Below are positions 10,361 through 20,821 of a stretch of 64,000 nt of DNA, piece after piece. The translations under genes and the position numbers were made by a program. The stretch's first letter is position 1. Each line of letters begins with the position of its first letter. This DNA comes from Flectonema sp. DT1601 (Eukaryota; Euglenozoa; Diplonemea; Diplonemida; Diplonemidae). The stretch covers positions 1,178,001 to 1,242,000 of the forward strand of contig OZ025788.1 in the NCBI GenBank assembly GCA_964019425.1, written 5' to 3'. The notes beneath the pieces were generated by a model. That model saw only the letters and a program-made list of their open reading frames with translations, was not told the origin of the DNA and did not search any database.

Positions 10361-11968
10361 ATAAATATCACGGTGTATAAAAAAATTGGAGTATAACAAC
10401 TTTGAATATAAAAAAGATGGTGGATTCTCGGAAAAAAAACTTGGTGGATTTTTATAAAAAAGTATGAAAGTACGCATTTTGACTGTAAAATGGTAGTTTT
10501 TGGGGATGAAATTTTTCACACTATGCGGAATTTTTTGAAAAAACGGGATCCTTTTGAACCCCTGAAGACGTCGGTAAGCAAGGTGGAGCTGGGTTTGATA
10601 AAGAAAGAGGAGCGGGTAAAAGAGCACAAACGTCTCGCTGCTATGAGAAGTGGTCAAGGGGGGAGTTGCTTAACATTGGTGAGATGGTGAACTCTGCCAC
10701 CAATGTGTCAAGGGCGATTGCATACTTCAACACGGACCATAAGAAGAGATCAACAGTGCAGGCAGGGCAATGAAACTCTTGGTTGAAGAACAAAAGAGGA
10801 AGACAAAGGGAGAACCACTAGAAGAGCAGGTGAAATCTGGGAGACCAACCATCTTAACCACTGATGAGGAAGCGGGTGCTCGATTTAATTGAGAATATCC
10901 GTGCCTATGGTGGCTCTGTGTTTGCTTCTCTTCTCTGGTTTCAAGCACAGGTGATACGCCGGAACGCGTGGATTCCGGTTCCCTACAAGCAACATGGACC
11001 TACAAGTTCCTGGAACGGAAGGGTTGGATACCGTCTTGGAACCACTGCGAAAGTAGCGCCTGAAGCAGAACTCCTATCAGCTGGGTCAAGGTTTCTGGGC
11101 AATAGTCCAGGAGCTGGGACTCCGATCGGATCACCCTGGCCTCGCAGTATATGACCAGTTTAGGGGCAGATAACTGAGGAAGTCCTTCGTCGATTTGAAG
11201 AAGCCAATATCACGGTTATACTGGTGCAAGGCGGATGGACTTCTAATCTCCGGCCGCTGGATCTAACTGTCATGGCCAACTTCAAAGAAGCATCAAACTT
11301 TCTTGGTGAGTGGATGACAGAGCAGATGCGCAAGCGGGAGGAAAAGTTGAAAAAATCAAATCAAGAAGCTGATAGAAACTTTAAAGCGCGCTGCGAAAGG
11401 GAAGGGTCCAGATAGTGACAGCCCTTGATAGCATTACGAAAAATACTATCATGGCTGGTTTTATAAAAGCAGGTATTGTGAATCCTGCAAATCCACTCGA
11501 GCTCCTGAAGTCCGTAGTTGTGAACATGAGTTCATGTTTCTTACCGCACCTCATACCTCGGTGTCGTCTAGACTACTACTTGCTGCTTTTAGGAATTTTG
11601 ACATCATTCATTAAGACTGGTGTGCAACCAGCTACCAACAACGTTATTTGTGGATATGTTGTCCTGATATGTATCTGGAAGCAACTTCAACATTAGTTAT
11701 CAATCCCCACCAGGTTGGTACACAAGACCAGCCTGTAGAACTTTAACCAGTTCAAAATGTCGATAATTTAGTACCAAAATCAAAAGAAAATGGTCAAAAA
11801 AAAAATTTTTATTTTTCTGGAATCCGAATTTTGCTAAGTGTTTTCTGTGAATGATTGTACTAAAAAAACTTTGGATATAATAAAGATGGTAGATTTGGCC
11901 ATTTTTTGGAGATTTGGAGACTTTTTATACACCATGATATTTATAATTACGGTATTATTATTATTATT
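10320..11968 (+). mobile_element. Decayed pogo/jerky-type (DDE_1) DNA transposon
   Basis: Terminal inverted repeats are visible: TATAAATATCACGGTGTATA at 10360-10379 is mirrored with one change at 11925-11944, and the outer part TTACTGTAATTATA is mirrored at 11943-11956. Between them, broken frames give DDE_1-family transposase pieces: a helix-turn-helix-like LDLIENIRAYGGSV (from 10873), a segment reading VYDQFRGQITEEV and NITVILVQGGWTSNL with RPLDLTVMANFK (about 11140-11290), and ALDSITKNTIMAGFIKAG (11418-11470). This order is typical of pogo, jerky and Tigger-like transposases. The frame is broken by several shifts and stops, so it is inactive. Local GC is higher than in the flanks. A TTA/TAT microsatellite bounds the right end. 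Confidence 0.8.
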
Positions 11969-12667
11969 CATAGATGGAAGTGCCCTACAATTTGGAGGGC
12001 GTGTAGGGCGCTTGTAGGGCGCTTTTAATATAAATATTATTTTGGAGGGCGCTTTTTTTTCCCTTTTTTATTACTATAAGACAGCTAAATTGACGGGGAC
12101 TTACACTGACGCACAAGTATTTTGACGCAGAAGCCAAAAAACTTTTTTTTGACATACTTGGCAGTCTTTCGAAAAAGAGAAAAAAGGGTGTCACGGGGTT
12201 CGAACCCGAGACCTCCAGGTCATGGTTCGGCGGTCAACAATGGCAAAAACAATGGGCCACTCCGAGCTGAAACTCATTTCAGTGGACAATGCATCCCAGA
12301 TCTACAAGGAGCTGATTAGCCCGCAGAATGCACCGAGTCGAATATAGAGGGATTCGAGGAGGGAGAGTGCGTACTTGCTAACCTGTTAATAGGCCGGTCT
12401 TCACGGTACCTTGTGAGAAAAAAAAGAAGTTTACTGGTGGCAAGTAAACTGATATCCCAGAGACGCATTTGATCGGGCGAACCGGAGAAAAGTCAAATAA
12501 GATGCGATTCGACCCTCGCTGAGAGCAGGGGTGTGTCAAAACGAGCTCGGCATTAAGTCTAATTAAAAAAGCGCCCTACGCGCCCTCCAGCCCTGTTTTG
12601 GCCCTACAAATTTTTGTGGCTGATTTTCACCAGGCGCCCTCCAAATTTGGAGGGCACTTCCATCTAT
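11969..12667. mobile_element. 0.7-kb non-autonomous element with 34-bp terminal inverted repeats
   Basis: CATAGATGGAAGTGCCCT followed by a TTTGGAGGGCG block at 11969-12001 is mirrored at 12634-12667 almost perfectly. TTA/TAT microsatellite flanks both ends (11951-11968 and 12668-12697), so the insertion target was probably in that repeat. Internal GC-rich GTAGGGCG units and GCGCCCT units near both ends suggest longer subterminal repeats. There is no transposase frame. It directly abuts the pogo-like element but its termini differ, so it is a separate family. It contains a tRNA-like box pair on the minus strand. Confidence 0.75.
12180..12290 (-). other. tRNA-like Pol III promoter (A and B boxes) inside TIR element
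   Basis: Read on the minus strand, AGCTCGGAGTGG resembles an A box. A canonical B box and T-arm, TCGGGTTCGAACCCCG, lies about 60 nt downstream, followed by GTGACACCC and a T6 run that could terminate Pol III. The 5' acceptor strand and a clean anticodon arm are not found, so this is not a working tRNA. A tRNA-derived SINE head or a tRNA pseudogene caught in the element fits best. Confidence 0.4.
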
Positions 12668-13506
12668 GATTATTATTATTATTATTATTATTATTCTTTT
12701 TTTTTTGTGTGGTTTGTGAATATAGTGTGCTCCGAGTAAGGGAAAAAAAAAAAAAAAAAAAAAAAAAAAGAGTTCATTACAATAACTTATGCTTGCATAT
12801 ATTTTTTTTTTCCACCTCGAAGACATGTTTTGCGAGCAATAGAAATGTGGGAGTTATCACCCGTACTTTATAGGCTTGTTTTTCGGTTGCGCACAGACAA
12901 AAAAAAACAAGGTGCGAGAATTATTTTTTGAGGTGGCGATTTCTTTTTTCTGCATTTATCTTTGATTGGGTAGGACAATTCAGTCAAGCAATGAAAGAAA
13001 AAGAAGGAAAAAAAAAAAACTCGGAACGGCAGTTTTTTTTTAATACCCGAGAATAATTTATTTGTTAATCAAAAGCAAGATGGGATTTGCACTTCTTTCG
13101 GAGATGTCAGAGAGCGAGCGACATGCTGTTTTCAGTCAAAATTTTTCGGGGGTAGCAGCGAATGATTGTTTTCGATCCCCACCCTCTCTCTCATTTAACT
13201 ACTTCTACAGGTATCATGAATTCTTACCTGCCTCAATATTTAAAAAAAATTATTGATGAAGTGCTCCTGCGGCACTAGCAAAGAAAAAAAAAAAAAAAAG
13301 GAGGAATTAGTGAGGTTTTCTCTGTCCTGTTTCTTTATTATTTTGTGTGAATGCAACTTGCAAGAAGTTGAATATGGTTATTTTCGTTTTCGTTCTTTTT
13401 TTTTCCCCCTCAAATTCTTCTTGCAATGCTTTCCCCCTTTGTCTCATTCTGCGACTAGCCAGCGATTAGTAAAATAGAAGTAGTTTGTTATCGTGACTAA
13501 ACGAGA
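12668..13506. other. Repeat-rich spacer
   Basis: It begins with a TTA microsatellite and a long A run (12743-12769). 12869-12890 (TATAGGCTTGTTTTTCGGTTGC) recurs exactly around 16905-16925, marking a further dispersed repeat. No credible gene: the small frames here lack complexity. Confidence 0.55.
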
Positions 13507-13514
13507 AATCGGTT

Positions 13515-13717
13515 TCCCCCCCCCCCCCCGATAAATCTTTTCGTATCGTATCAAAGGTCCCCCCCCCCCCCCCCCCGATAAATCTTTTCGTATCGTATCA
13601 AAGGTCCCCCCCCCCCCCCCCCGATAAATCTTTTCGTATCGTATCAAAGGTCCCCCCCCCCCCCCCCCCCGATAAATCTTTTCGTATCGTATCAAGGTCC
13701 CCCCCCCCCCCCCTTTA
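13515..13717 (+). repeat. Poly-C tandem array (four units of about 48 bp)
   Basis: Each unit is a run of about 13-20 C followed by GATAAATCTTTTCGTATCGT and ATCAAAGGT. Four nearly identical unit copies are seen, and the C-runs vary in length. A truncated copy of the core (CTTTTCGTATCGTATCAAAG between C-runs) sits at about 14033-14066. The minus strand carries repeated G-runs long enough to form G-quadruplexes, and the plus strand could form i-motifs. The Gly-rich minus-strand frame is a by-product. Confidence 0.85.
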
Positions 13718-13861
13718 CGAACTAGTAACAGCAAAAAATATGTTTTTTTATTTTTTTTTTTTATTTATGAACATGAAACACAAAGTAACTACATTCCAGT
13801 CCTGCAAACTGGAATGACTCAGTCTCAACATTTGACTGACTTACTTCTACACCATACTGAT

Positions 13862-14032
13862 GAGAGAGAATAGAGGTAAGAGGTATATGGATTACTCTCG
13901 AAACCTATAGTTACTTTAATATGCTAAGTTGCGCATCACCCATAGTCACTGTATTTAAAACTAATGTTAAATTATCTTTATGTTTTTATGATACAACACA
14001 GTTGTAATTTTTACAAAATCGAACATACACCC
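13862..14032 (+). repeat. Dispersed repeat family B, copy 1
   Basis: It shares AGAGAATAGAG, GATTACTCTC, ACTTTAATATGCTAAGTTG-like and CACTGTAT ... AATGTTAAATTAT blocks, in the same order, with 20101-20290. The later blocks (TTATGATACAA ... TTGTA ... CGAACA) are shared with 20822-20925 and 46084-46140. It ends at a C-run, as do other copies, which links this family to the poly-C array. No coding capacity. Probably a short non-autonomous element; family unknown. Confidence 0.65.
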
Positions 14033-14581
14033 CCCCCTTTTCGTATCGTATCAAAGGTCCCCCCCTTCTATTCGTCTTTTTTTTTTAATCGCAATATGTG
14101 TGCCATCACACTGTGCTTTCAGCAACCAGTTTATGCTATCTTCTCGTTGTTGTTTTTCTTTATTTTTTTAAAGTTATTTTGAGCCTTATTATTCCTACAA
14201 AAATAAAAAAAACCTATTTATAGTCGGCATATGTGAACCATTTATGTGCTTTCACACACTAACTGACATAATCATTGGTTTCTTTTTTTTTTTTTTTTTT
14301 TTTTTTTACTTGGATTAAAAAAAAAATAATAATAATAAGGAGGTGATGTTGCTATTTCTAATTTCCCATAAAAAACCCACCCGTCCCATATAAATCATCA
14401 ACGAAGTAGTTTTTTCGGGAGACTGCCGCAGTATTGCGGATCCCTGAAGAGGATACTCTTTGATACCCTTATTTAAAAAAAAAAAAAATCAACTATTTCA
14501 TTGCCTTGCTGAATCTAACTTATTAGTTGTTTCAGAAAAGAGGGGAAAAAAAAAAAAAAAAGTGAATGTTGGAGAAAGAAA

Positions 14582-14583
<2 letters not shown>

Positions 14584-14625
<42 letters not shown>
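14584..14625. repeat. Long T homopolymer (about 42 nt)
   Basis: One of the longest homopolymers in the window, directly left of the mini inverted-repeat element. A second T-run follows that element at 14758-14777. Length may be unreliable in an assembly. Confidence 0.8.
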
Positions 14626-14626
<1 letters not shown>

Positions 14627-14757
14627 AGATTTTTCGCTATTGGGCGCCTGATAATGTCATTTAAATTTTCGCTATTCATCGGAAGTATGTACAATGCAGG
14701 TATTTATTTCTTTCATAAAGGTATTCAAACATTTAATCACTCAATAGCGAAAATCTC
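14626..14757. mobile_element. 132-bp mini inverted-repeat element inside a T-tract
   Basis: GAGATTTTTCGCTATTG (14626-14642) is mirrored by CAATAGCGAAAATCTC (14742-14757) with one extra T. An inner partial copy, TTTTCGCTATTC, is near 14673. The element is flanked by T-runs on both sides, as if it inserted into a T homopolymer. It has the size and shape of a MITE, without coding capacity. Confidence 0.6.
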
Positions 14758-14799
14758 TTTTTTTTTTTTTTTTTTTTGCATTTAACAAGTATTGTAAGA

Positions 14800-14940
14800 A
14801 CGAAAAAGAATGTTGGCAGCACACGTAAACCTCCTTTAGCTTTATCAGTTTAAGTCGGTTCACGGTTTCGTACACAAACAAACAAAAAATCACAGTGTTA
14901 TATCATTATTTTCTGTATAGTTGAAGTTAAAGCCAATTCT
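14800..14940 (+). repeat. Dispersed repeat family A, copy 2
   Basis: CACACGTAAACCTCCTTTAG, TTTATCAGTTTAAGTCGG and TTCACGGTTTCG are shared with the copy at 9855-9980. They match even better, in reverse complement, at 44740-44794. The three copies show the repeat inserts in both orientations. Confidence 0.65.
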
Positions 14941-14945
14941 TTTTT

Positions 14946-17825
14946 TTTTTTTTTTTTTTTTTTTTGTATTGAGCCGTCAATCTTTTCCCCTCTAATTACA
15001 CTTTATTTTCGCTTTTTGTTGGGACTATCAGTCTATATAACATCCCTAATGTTAAAAAAAAGAGAAGGGAAAAAAAAAAAGAAAAAAAAAAAAGGTTTCC
15101 CAGCGAGTTGGGCATTTGGATTTTTTCCCTTTGCAATACGACCTTATTAACAAGGTTCTGTATATATATTTGCGTCACACTTATTACATATTAATGCGGT
15201 TCAGTAGTTGTATTTTATATTTACGATACTTTTCAGATAGCAATCAATTAAAAAAGCCTTGGTAGCAATTTCAAGTTTCGCAGTAGGCGAAGGTCAAAAA
15301 AAATTAAAAGCAGACTTTGTGCACCCTCGAGAGATTCTCGCGGACCCTCTGTTACTGTGAGTAGTCGCCTCTGGAGAACTTCTATTGTATAGTTGTGTTA
15401 GATTGAGTATTCTACTCACTCTGAGTGTTTTTTTTTTTTTTTTTAAAACATTTTTACTTTTTCTTTTTATTATTCATCCCCTCATAAACATAACTCAGCA
15501 CACTCATAAATTTGTATCCCGCGTTCGCTGATATTCAATAGGAGACTGTGTTAAATGGTAAAAATAATTAACCGTATTGACGTGGTTTCTTTGCTGAGGA
15601 GGGATAGCCCTAACCATTATTTGCTTGATGTTCTTACGATTTGGTTGATTTGATTATTTTCTTTTTTTTGATTAAAATTCTCTTTTAGTACAGCTAAATA
15701 CTAACTAAAAAAGAGTTTTTGCATCATTTCTCTCCAATCCCTTCGGATTTGTTTTTCGTGTCTTGCTATCTTTTTCGTTTTTTTGTTAGTTTTTCCCTAG
15801 CAATCTATTTTTTATTTTTGTTCCATGTGGGTAAACTTGAAAGATTCTTTGTTTCTTCGTGGAACTGCATCACGTAAGATTTTCTAACAGTATATGCTGC
15901 GATCAGCGGCTGTAGTCAGGTTGGCACTCTCTCTTTAGTATACAGCAGCTTCGGAGTTGTAGTCTGCCTTTTTTTTTTTTTCGTTGTCTTTTTTTCTTTG
16001 TCTCCTCCCCGTTCTTTCGGAACAGTTCAGTATTGAGTAATTTTGTTCTTTTTTCATTATTTGGCGTGACAGGCAAATTCGTAAAGAAAAAAAAAAGTAA
16101 AAAAAAAAAAAAAAAACGGGCGCGACACAGAAATCTTCTGAAAATCACCAACATCATACAAAAAATGAAAAAAAAAAAAAAAAAAATCATGCAAAATCAA
16201 CGGAATGGACTTTGCCAAACATCTCGGCAGTTTTCCCTCTAGATGTACATCTGGAGGGAATCATTCCTGGTGCGATTTCTTTATTTTTTTCTTTTTTGTC
16301 TGGAGGAGACGGCGTTCTCCCTCAGAAAAAAAACAAAAAATCTATTTATTTTTGCACTGGAAAGCTGTTTTTTTGTTGCAGAAGTCTACCTGTTGGGGAA
16401 GCTAACTTTCACAACAGTAGAATCCAACAATTCACTTTTTTTTCCCCCTATTTTTTTATTCTGCTATGTAAAACTATTCTTTTTGTTCTTAAATGGTTAT
16501 CTTTTTTTTTTATTAAATTTTTTTTTTTATTCTTTTTTTTTTTTACGTTATTAAATAAGGTTCAGGGTGGAATAACCATTGCAACGTAGATGAAGTAGAC
16601 CATTTTTTTGGGTCGGTTGACCGGACTGGAACTGCGTTGCATTCTGTTCTTCTCGCACGCATTGACCTTGGGGAAGAATAAGTTTTTTTTCTTTCTCTTT
16701 TTTTTATTTTTTAAATTGATTGTTGATGTTGATTGTTGTTATTATTGTATCAATCTAAATACGATTTCGAAACGCTCACAGACAGTCAAGTTCCCATCAC
16801 AATAAAAAAAAAAAAACTTAACGCAGCAGTTATTTTTTTTACTTGCCACTTCCCAATGTTTTTTTTCTCCCCATCATCTTAAAAGCATGTAAAAAACCTT
16901 TATATAGGCTTGTTTTTCGGTTGCTTTTACTGCAAAGGAGGAATTTCTTTTTTTTGTATACCAATATTTGGGTTTTTATTATTTATCACAAAAAAAAAAA
17001 AAAAAAAAAAAAAAACCCTTCATTTCAAATGCAACACAATTATCAGATTGTTATTTAATAAGCGTTCTTGCATATGAAAAAAAAAAAAAGTTCCTCGGAA
17101 ACTTTCAACGAGACGAATGCTGTGTGTTTTTTATTGACATGTTCATATTGCAACACGTGGTTCTCCCACCAGATCCACCGCATGCTTGTTTCGTGCATGC
17201 GGTGGATTTGGGTAGCCACTTTCTTCTGCTTAACGTACGTCTCTTCTCGCCTGTGAGAGTCTCACGGTTGTGTACCGAATTACTGGTACCCCGTGGTTAC
17301 TCCACAAAATGCGGCTCTTAGGGAAAAAAAAAAAAAAAAAAAAAAACACACATGCGGTTTTTCTTTTCCCCTTCCTCCTCCTCCTCACGGTTCTACTAGT
17401 TGTAAGGTTACATATTTTAACTTAGAAAAATAGTAGAGCAATGAAAGAATTAAACAAACCAATACCAATTATCGATCAATCTTTTTATTTTTCTTTTGCA
17501 CCGATGAAATCGGAGGGAGAAAAAACTATTTAGATTGAAAGCCGTTTATTTATCATGCCATGTAATCTTATTTCTCTGAGCCGCCGGTAATGCTGTCTGC
17601 GACAAAATCAACAAAATATATAGGCTTTATCTGAATAGTTTTTTATATTTGTTCTAACATGACATCAATCTGAAGTAACTACTAATTCTCTGATACAGGA
17701 TGGAGTAGGGTAAATTGGATTTACAGAACTGCTGTTTTGTTTTTTTGTTTTTCGTAAGCTATTATTATATTCTCAGTCCCCCTACCCCCATCCAATTAAT
17801 GGAAGAAGTAGAGTAGCAAGAAGGG
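14946..17825. other. Gene-poor spacer with homopolymers
   Basis: No gene is supported. Overlapping frames at 15903-16589 are Lys/Phe-rich by-products of A and T runs. The 22-bp word shared with 12869-12890 lies at about 16905-16925. GCATGCGGTGGATTTGGGTA at 17195-17214 resembles 2526-2545. The right end contains TATTCTCAG (17775-17776), 49 nt before the kinase start. Confidence 0.55.
17173..17207. repeat. Perfect 13-bp stem hairpin with 9-nt loop
   Basis: ATCCACCGCATGC (17173-17185) and GCATGCGGTGGAT (17195-17207) pair perfectly around the loop TTGTTTCGT. The right arm plus GGGTAG(T/C)CACT recurs at 2526-2551 without the left arm, so the arm belongs to a dispersed word. It could act as an RNA stem-loop or be a relic of an inverted insertion. 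Confidence 0.7.
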
Positions 17826-19637
17826 ATGTCATTTCCACTTGTTGAATCGGAGTACGAGTTACTCGCCGAGGTCGGTAAGGGAGCAACGGCCACAGTTTAC
17901 AGAGGGAAGTGTGTTTCACTGGATCAGGAAGTCGCAATAAAAATAATCGACCTCGATAAGACAGAAATGGGAGTCGATCAATTTCACAGAGAAGTTGTAA
18001 TAATGTCAAAAAGTAGCCATCCAAACGTATTAAAGTTACACGCTTCTTTCGTTAGTGGTAGGACACTATGGTTAGTACTTGTTTATTACCCATTTGGAAG
18101 TATAGCTGACGTAAGTAAAAGAGCACCTAAAATGGGTTCATATGAGCCGTTCCTCACTGCGATATTGTATCAAACTTTGGAGGCTTTGGAGTACTTTCAT
18201 GAAAATGGTCAAATGCACAGAGACGTCAAGGCAGCTAATCTACTTGTCGACGAGTCAGGACATGTTGCAATGGCTGATTTTGGTGTTTCTGCTGAAGCTC
18301 CTCCCTGTCGTGGATCAGTTGCTCGTAAGACCTTGTGTGGAACGCCTTGTTGGATGGCACCTGAAGTGCTCACCCTTCGGGGATATAGAAAATCAGCTGA
18401 CATATGGTCGTTGGGTATAACTGCTTTAGAAATTGCTTTTGGAGCACCTCCCTTCGCTCACTACCCTCCGATGAAGGCAATGGCGCTTACCCTTCGAGGT
18501 AATCCCCCGACTGCTGATACACTGGGGCCGAATAAACTCAGTCCTGCTTATAAAAATATCGTACGGAGATGTCTACAAAAAGATCCAGCTAACCGACCGA
18601 CTGCAACACAACTAAAACAAGACCCTCTCTTTGATGGATGGACGTTTAGTAAAGCAGTCTCAATGACTGCACATCATCTTACAAAACTTGGTGTTGAGAA
18701 GTTACAAGAGAAATCTGCGACAAGACATGAAGTGTCAAATGACGACAGTCCCACTGATATAACGTGGTCATTCCCAACTATGACTGAAGAAGAGACGGAT
18801 TTAACTGACTGGAGGGTTGCTTGTGCTCAGGCACATGAAATATGTTCAAAAGGATATAAAAAAGGAAAAGTTATAGAATCTCATGGTCGACTCACTGTAA
18901 CAGAAGCCTGCGTTGAACGGACGGGTTTCACGGTTGAGATTCACGAAATTGAACTTGATCAGAGTATGTATGACCAACCATTATTTACGGCTGAGATAAT
19001 TGAAACGATACTTGCCATCTCAGACGACTCTATCTTAACTGGAATGGAAATTTGGGAAAACGGAATAGATGCAGTGTATTGGGTCACAGAAGCAAAGGGA
19101 ATAACTCTTTCCACTCAGCTACAATCAGCTTCTCTATCTCCTCCAGCATGTGCTGAGATTGTTAGGATAATTGTGTCTGGGCTATCTCACCTGCATCGAT
19201 TAGGCATTATGCACCGACGTGTTATGCCACAAAATGTTTTTTTTACAGCTTCTGGTACGAAATTAGGTGCTGTAGCTTCTTCAATATTTCCCAGCAATGG
19301 AAAATTCCCTTTAAAAAATATCGATCCTCCGGGGGGAGTGGAATCCTATCTCGCTCCGGAACAGTTTGACGAAGAGTTTACAGAGATGGTCGATGTCTAT
19401 GCCTTGGGTATGCTAATTATAGAAATGTTAACTGGAAAACCTCCATATTCAGAAGCAAAGAATCCAATGAAATTGGTACAACTAAAGCTTAAGGGAACTC
19501 CTCCTCAGGCTCTCTCTCTGATTAAGGAGGATGATCCATTTCGAGATCTTGTTAATAGATGTATTGCTGTAGATCCAAATGATAGAATCTCACTAGAACA
19601 TGTCGCGATACATCCAGCTATTGTTAATACAGCTTGA
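17826..19637 (+). CDS. OSR1/SPAK-like Ser/Thr kinase joined to a WNK-like pseudokinase domain
   Basis: Domain 1 (residues 8-275) is an active STE20 kinase of the OSR1/SPAK/FRAY type: GKGATATVY loop (18-26), Lys39 in VAIKII, Glu56, HRDVKAAN (131-138), DFG (151-153), and activation loop RKTLCGTPCWMAPE (167-180) with Thr169 at the position WNK phosphorylates in OSR1/SPAK. YPPMKAMALTL (213-223) is also typical. Domain 2 (about 330-600) reads like WNK: VTEAKGITLSTQL (420-432), then APEQFDEEFTEMVDVYALGM (510-529), PYSEAKNPMKL (540-550). It has HRR instead of HRD (463-465) and GAV where DFG should be, so it is a probable pseudokinase. The linker has WSF (314-316), reminiscent of WxF motifs that bind MO25. 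Osmotic or ion-volume signalling is inferred from family knowledge. Confidence 0.85.
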   Translation: MSFPLVESEYELLAEVGKGATATVYRGKCVSLDQEVAIKIIDLDKTEMGVDQFHREVVIMSKSSHPNVLKLHASFVSGRTLWLVLVYYPFGSIADVSKRAPKMGSYEPFLTAILYQTLEALEYFHENGQMHRDVKAANLLVDESGHVAMADFGVSAEAPPCRGSVARKTLCGTPCWMAPEVLTLRGYRKSADIWSLGITALEIAFGAPPFAHYPPMKAMALTLRGNPPTADTLGPNKLSPAYKNIVRRCLQKDPANRPTATQLKQDPLFDGWTFSKAVSMTAHHLTKLGVEKLQEKSATRHEVSNDDSPTDITWSFPTMTEEETDLTDWRVACAQAHEICSKGYKKGKVIESHGRLTVTEACVERTGFTVEIHEIELDQSMYDQPLFTAEIIETILAISDDSILTGMEIWENGIDAVYWVTEAKGITLSTQLQSASLSPPACAEIVRIIVSGLSHLHRLGIMHRRVMPQNVFFTASGTKLGAVASSIFPSNGKFPLKNIDPPGGVESYLAPEQFDEEFTEMVDVYALGMLIIEMLTGKPPYSEAKNPMKLVQLKLKGTPPQALSLIKEDDPFRDLVNRCIAVDPNDRISLEHVAIHPAIVNTA

Positions 19638-20100
19638 GAGGCATACTGATTCACTTCTGGATAATTAAGTTACTGTAAAGTACTTGGTACTGACTTGATT
19701 TCAAAACGCTACACTTGACAAAACGGATAGATGTTGTGTGCATTACGTTATCTTGTCGTAATGAAATAAAAAAAGGTTAAGGAAGAAGAATGGGTAAAAA
19801 ATTTTAGTAGCGGGTTCCTGTTAGGATTTGAAGATCATCCGGACATCCATTTGTTGTTATCCTTTCCCTCTTCACAACACAAGGCGAGAACATATTTTGT
19901 TCGGGAAATAATTACAACGAAGTATGCCTACTAAAAAGAAATAGTAATACACGAACCTTTTCCAGCAATGCAGAACAACTGTGATGGGTTAACGTGCATA
20001 CTGGTTTTTAATGATGGGAGGTTAACTTTCCACTTATATTTTTCTTTTTCTTTTTTTCTTGTTTTGAATTTCCCCCCCCCTTCATTATTTCACTCCCTAT

Positions 20101-20290
20101 TAGAGAATAGAGATCCGTGAATAATGATTACTCTCAAAACCTGAATTGTTACTTTGAAAAGGCTACGTTGAGCATCACTATAGTTCACTGTTATCCTTAA
20201 CAGATTGTTAAATTATTGTTTTTTTTATGTTAATATGGTACAATTCACATTTTGTATTGTATAAAATGAAAACATTCAATGCCTCCAATA
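20101..20290 (+). repeat. Dispersed repeat family B, copy 2
   Basis: It follows a C-run. It aligns block by block with 13862-14032 (TAGAGAATAGAG, GATTACTCTC, AAAACCT, GTTACTTT, GAGCATCAC, TTCACTGT, TGTTAAATTAT) with roughly one change in five. Old divergence. Confidence 0.6.
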
Positions 20291-20471
20291 CAATAATAGT
20301 ATCTCATTCTAGTGTAGTTGCAATGATTTTATTGTAACTTGTGTTTCTAGTCTTAGCTAGATTGCCGAGACTAGGTAACGAGGGTACGAAGTCCGCCAAT
20401 CTTGTCGCTGACAGTTTTTTTTGGGCCAGTTTTCTTTTTTTAGTTTTGCTTTCAGTGTGTGTAGGACCTCA

Positions 20472-20507
<36 letters not shown>

Positions 20508-20821
20508 CGTTTGCTGTATCTTGCTGTATGGTTTCTTTTTTTACATGTTGTGATTGGTGTTTTTCTACATTTTAATTTGTTTACATATGTAATATGCTTT
20601 TCCTTGTGTGGGAGCCCAGTAAGTTTTTTTTTTATTATTTATTTTGGATCGTTTTTTTTCTCAACTAAAAGGTAAAGTGTTTTGGTAAATTGTGGTGACG
20701 GTTTTTCGAACCCTTGTCGTCCCCCTTTCCCCGTTTTTTTATAATTATAAATATATCTGTTTGTAGAGCACCAGCTTTTTTCCTTACACAATTATTCTTT
20801 AACCGTATGGCCTCCCCCTGT

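Noticed and set aside
13444-13734. Gly-rich minus-strand frame
   Set aside because: Direct translation of the poly-C tandem array.
15903-16589. Overlapping Phe/Lys-rich frames on both strands
   Set aside because: Homopolymer-driven, mutually overlapping, no conserved-looking residues.
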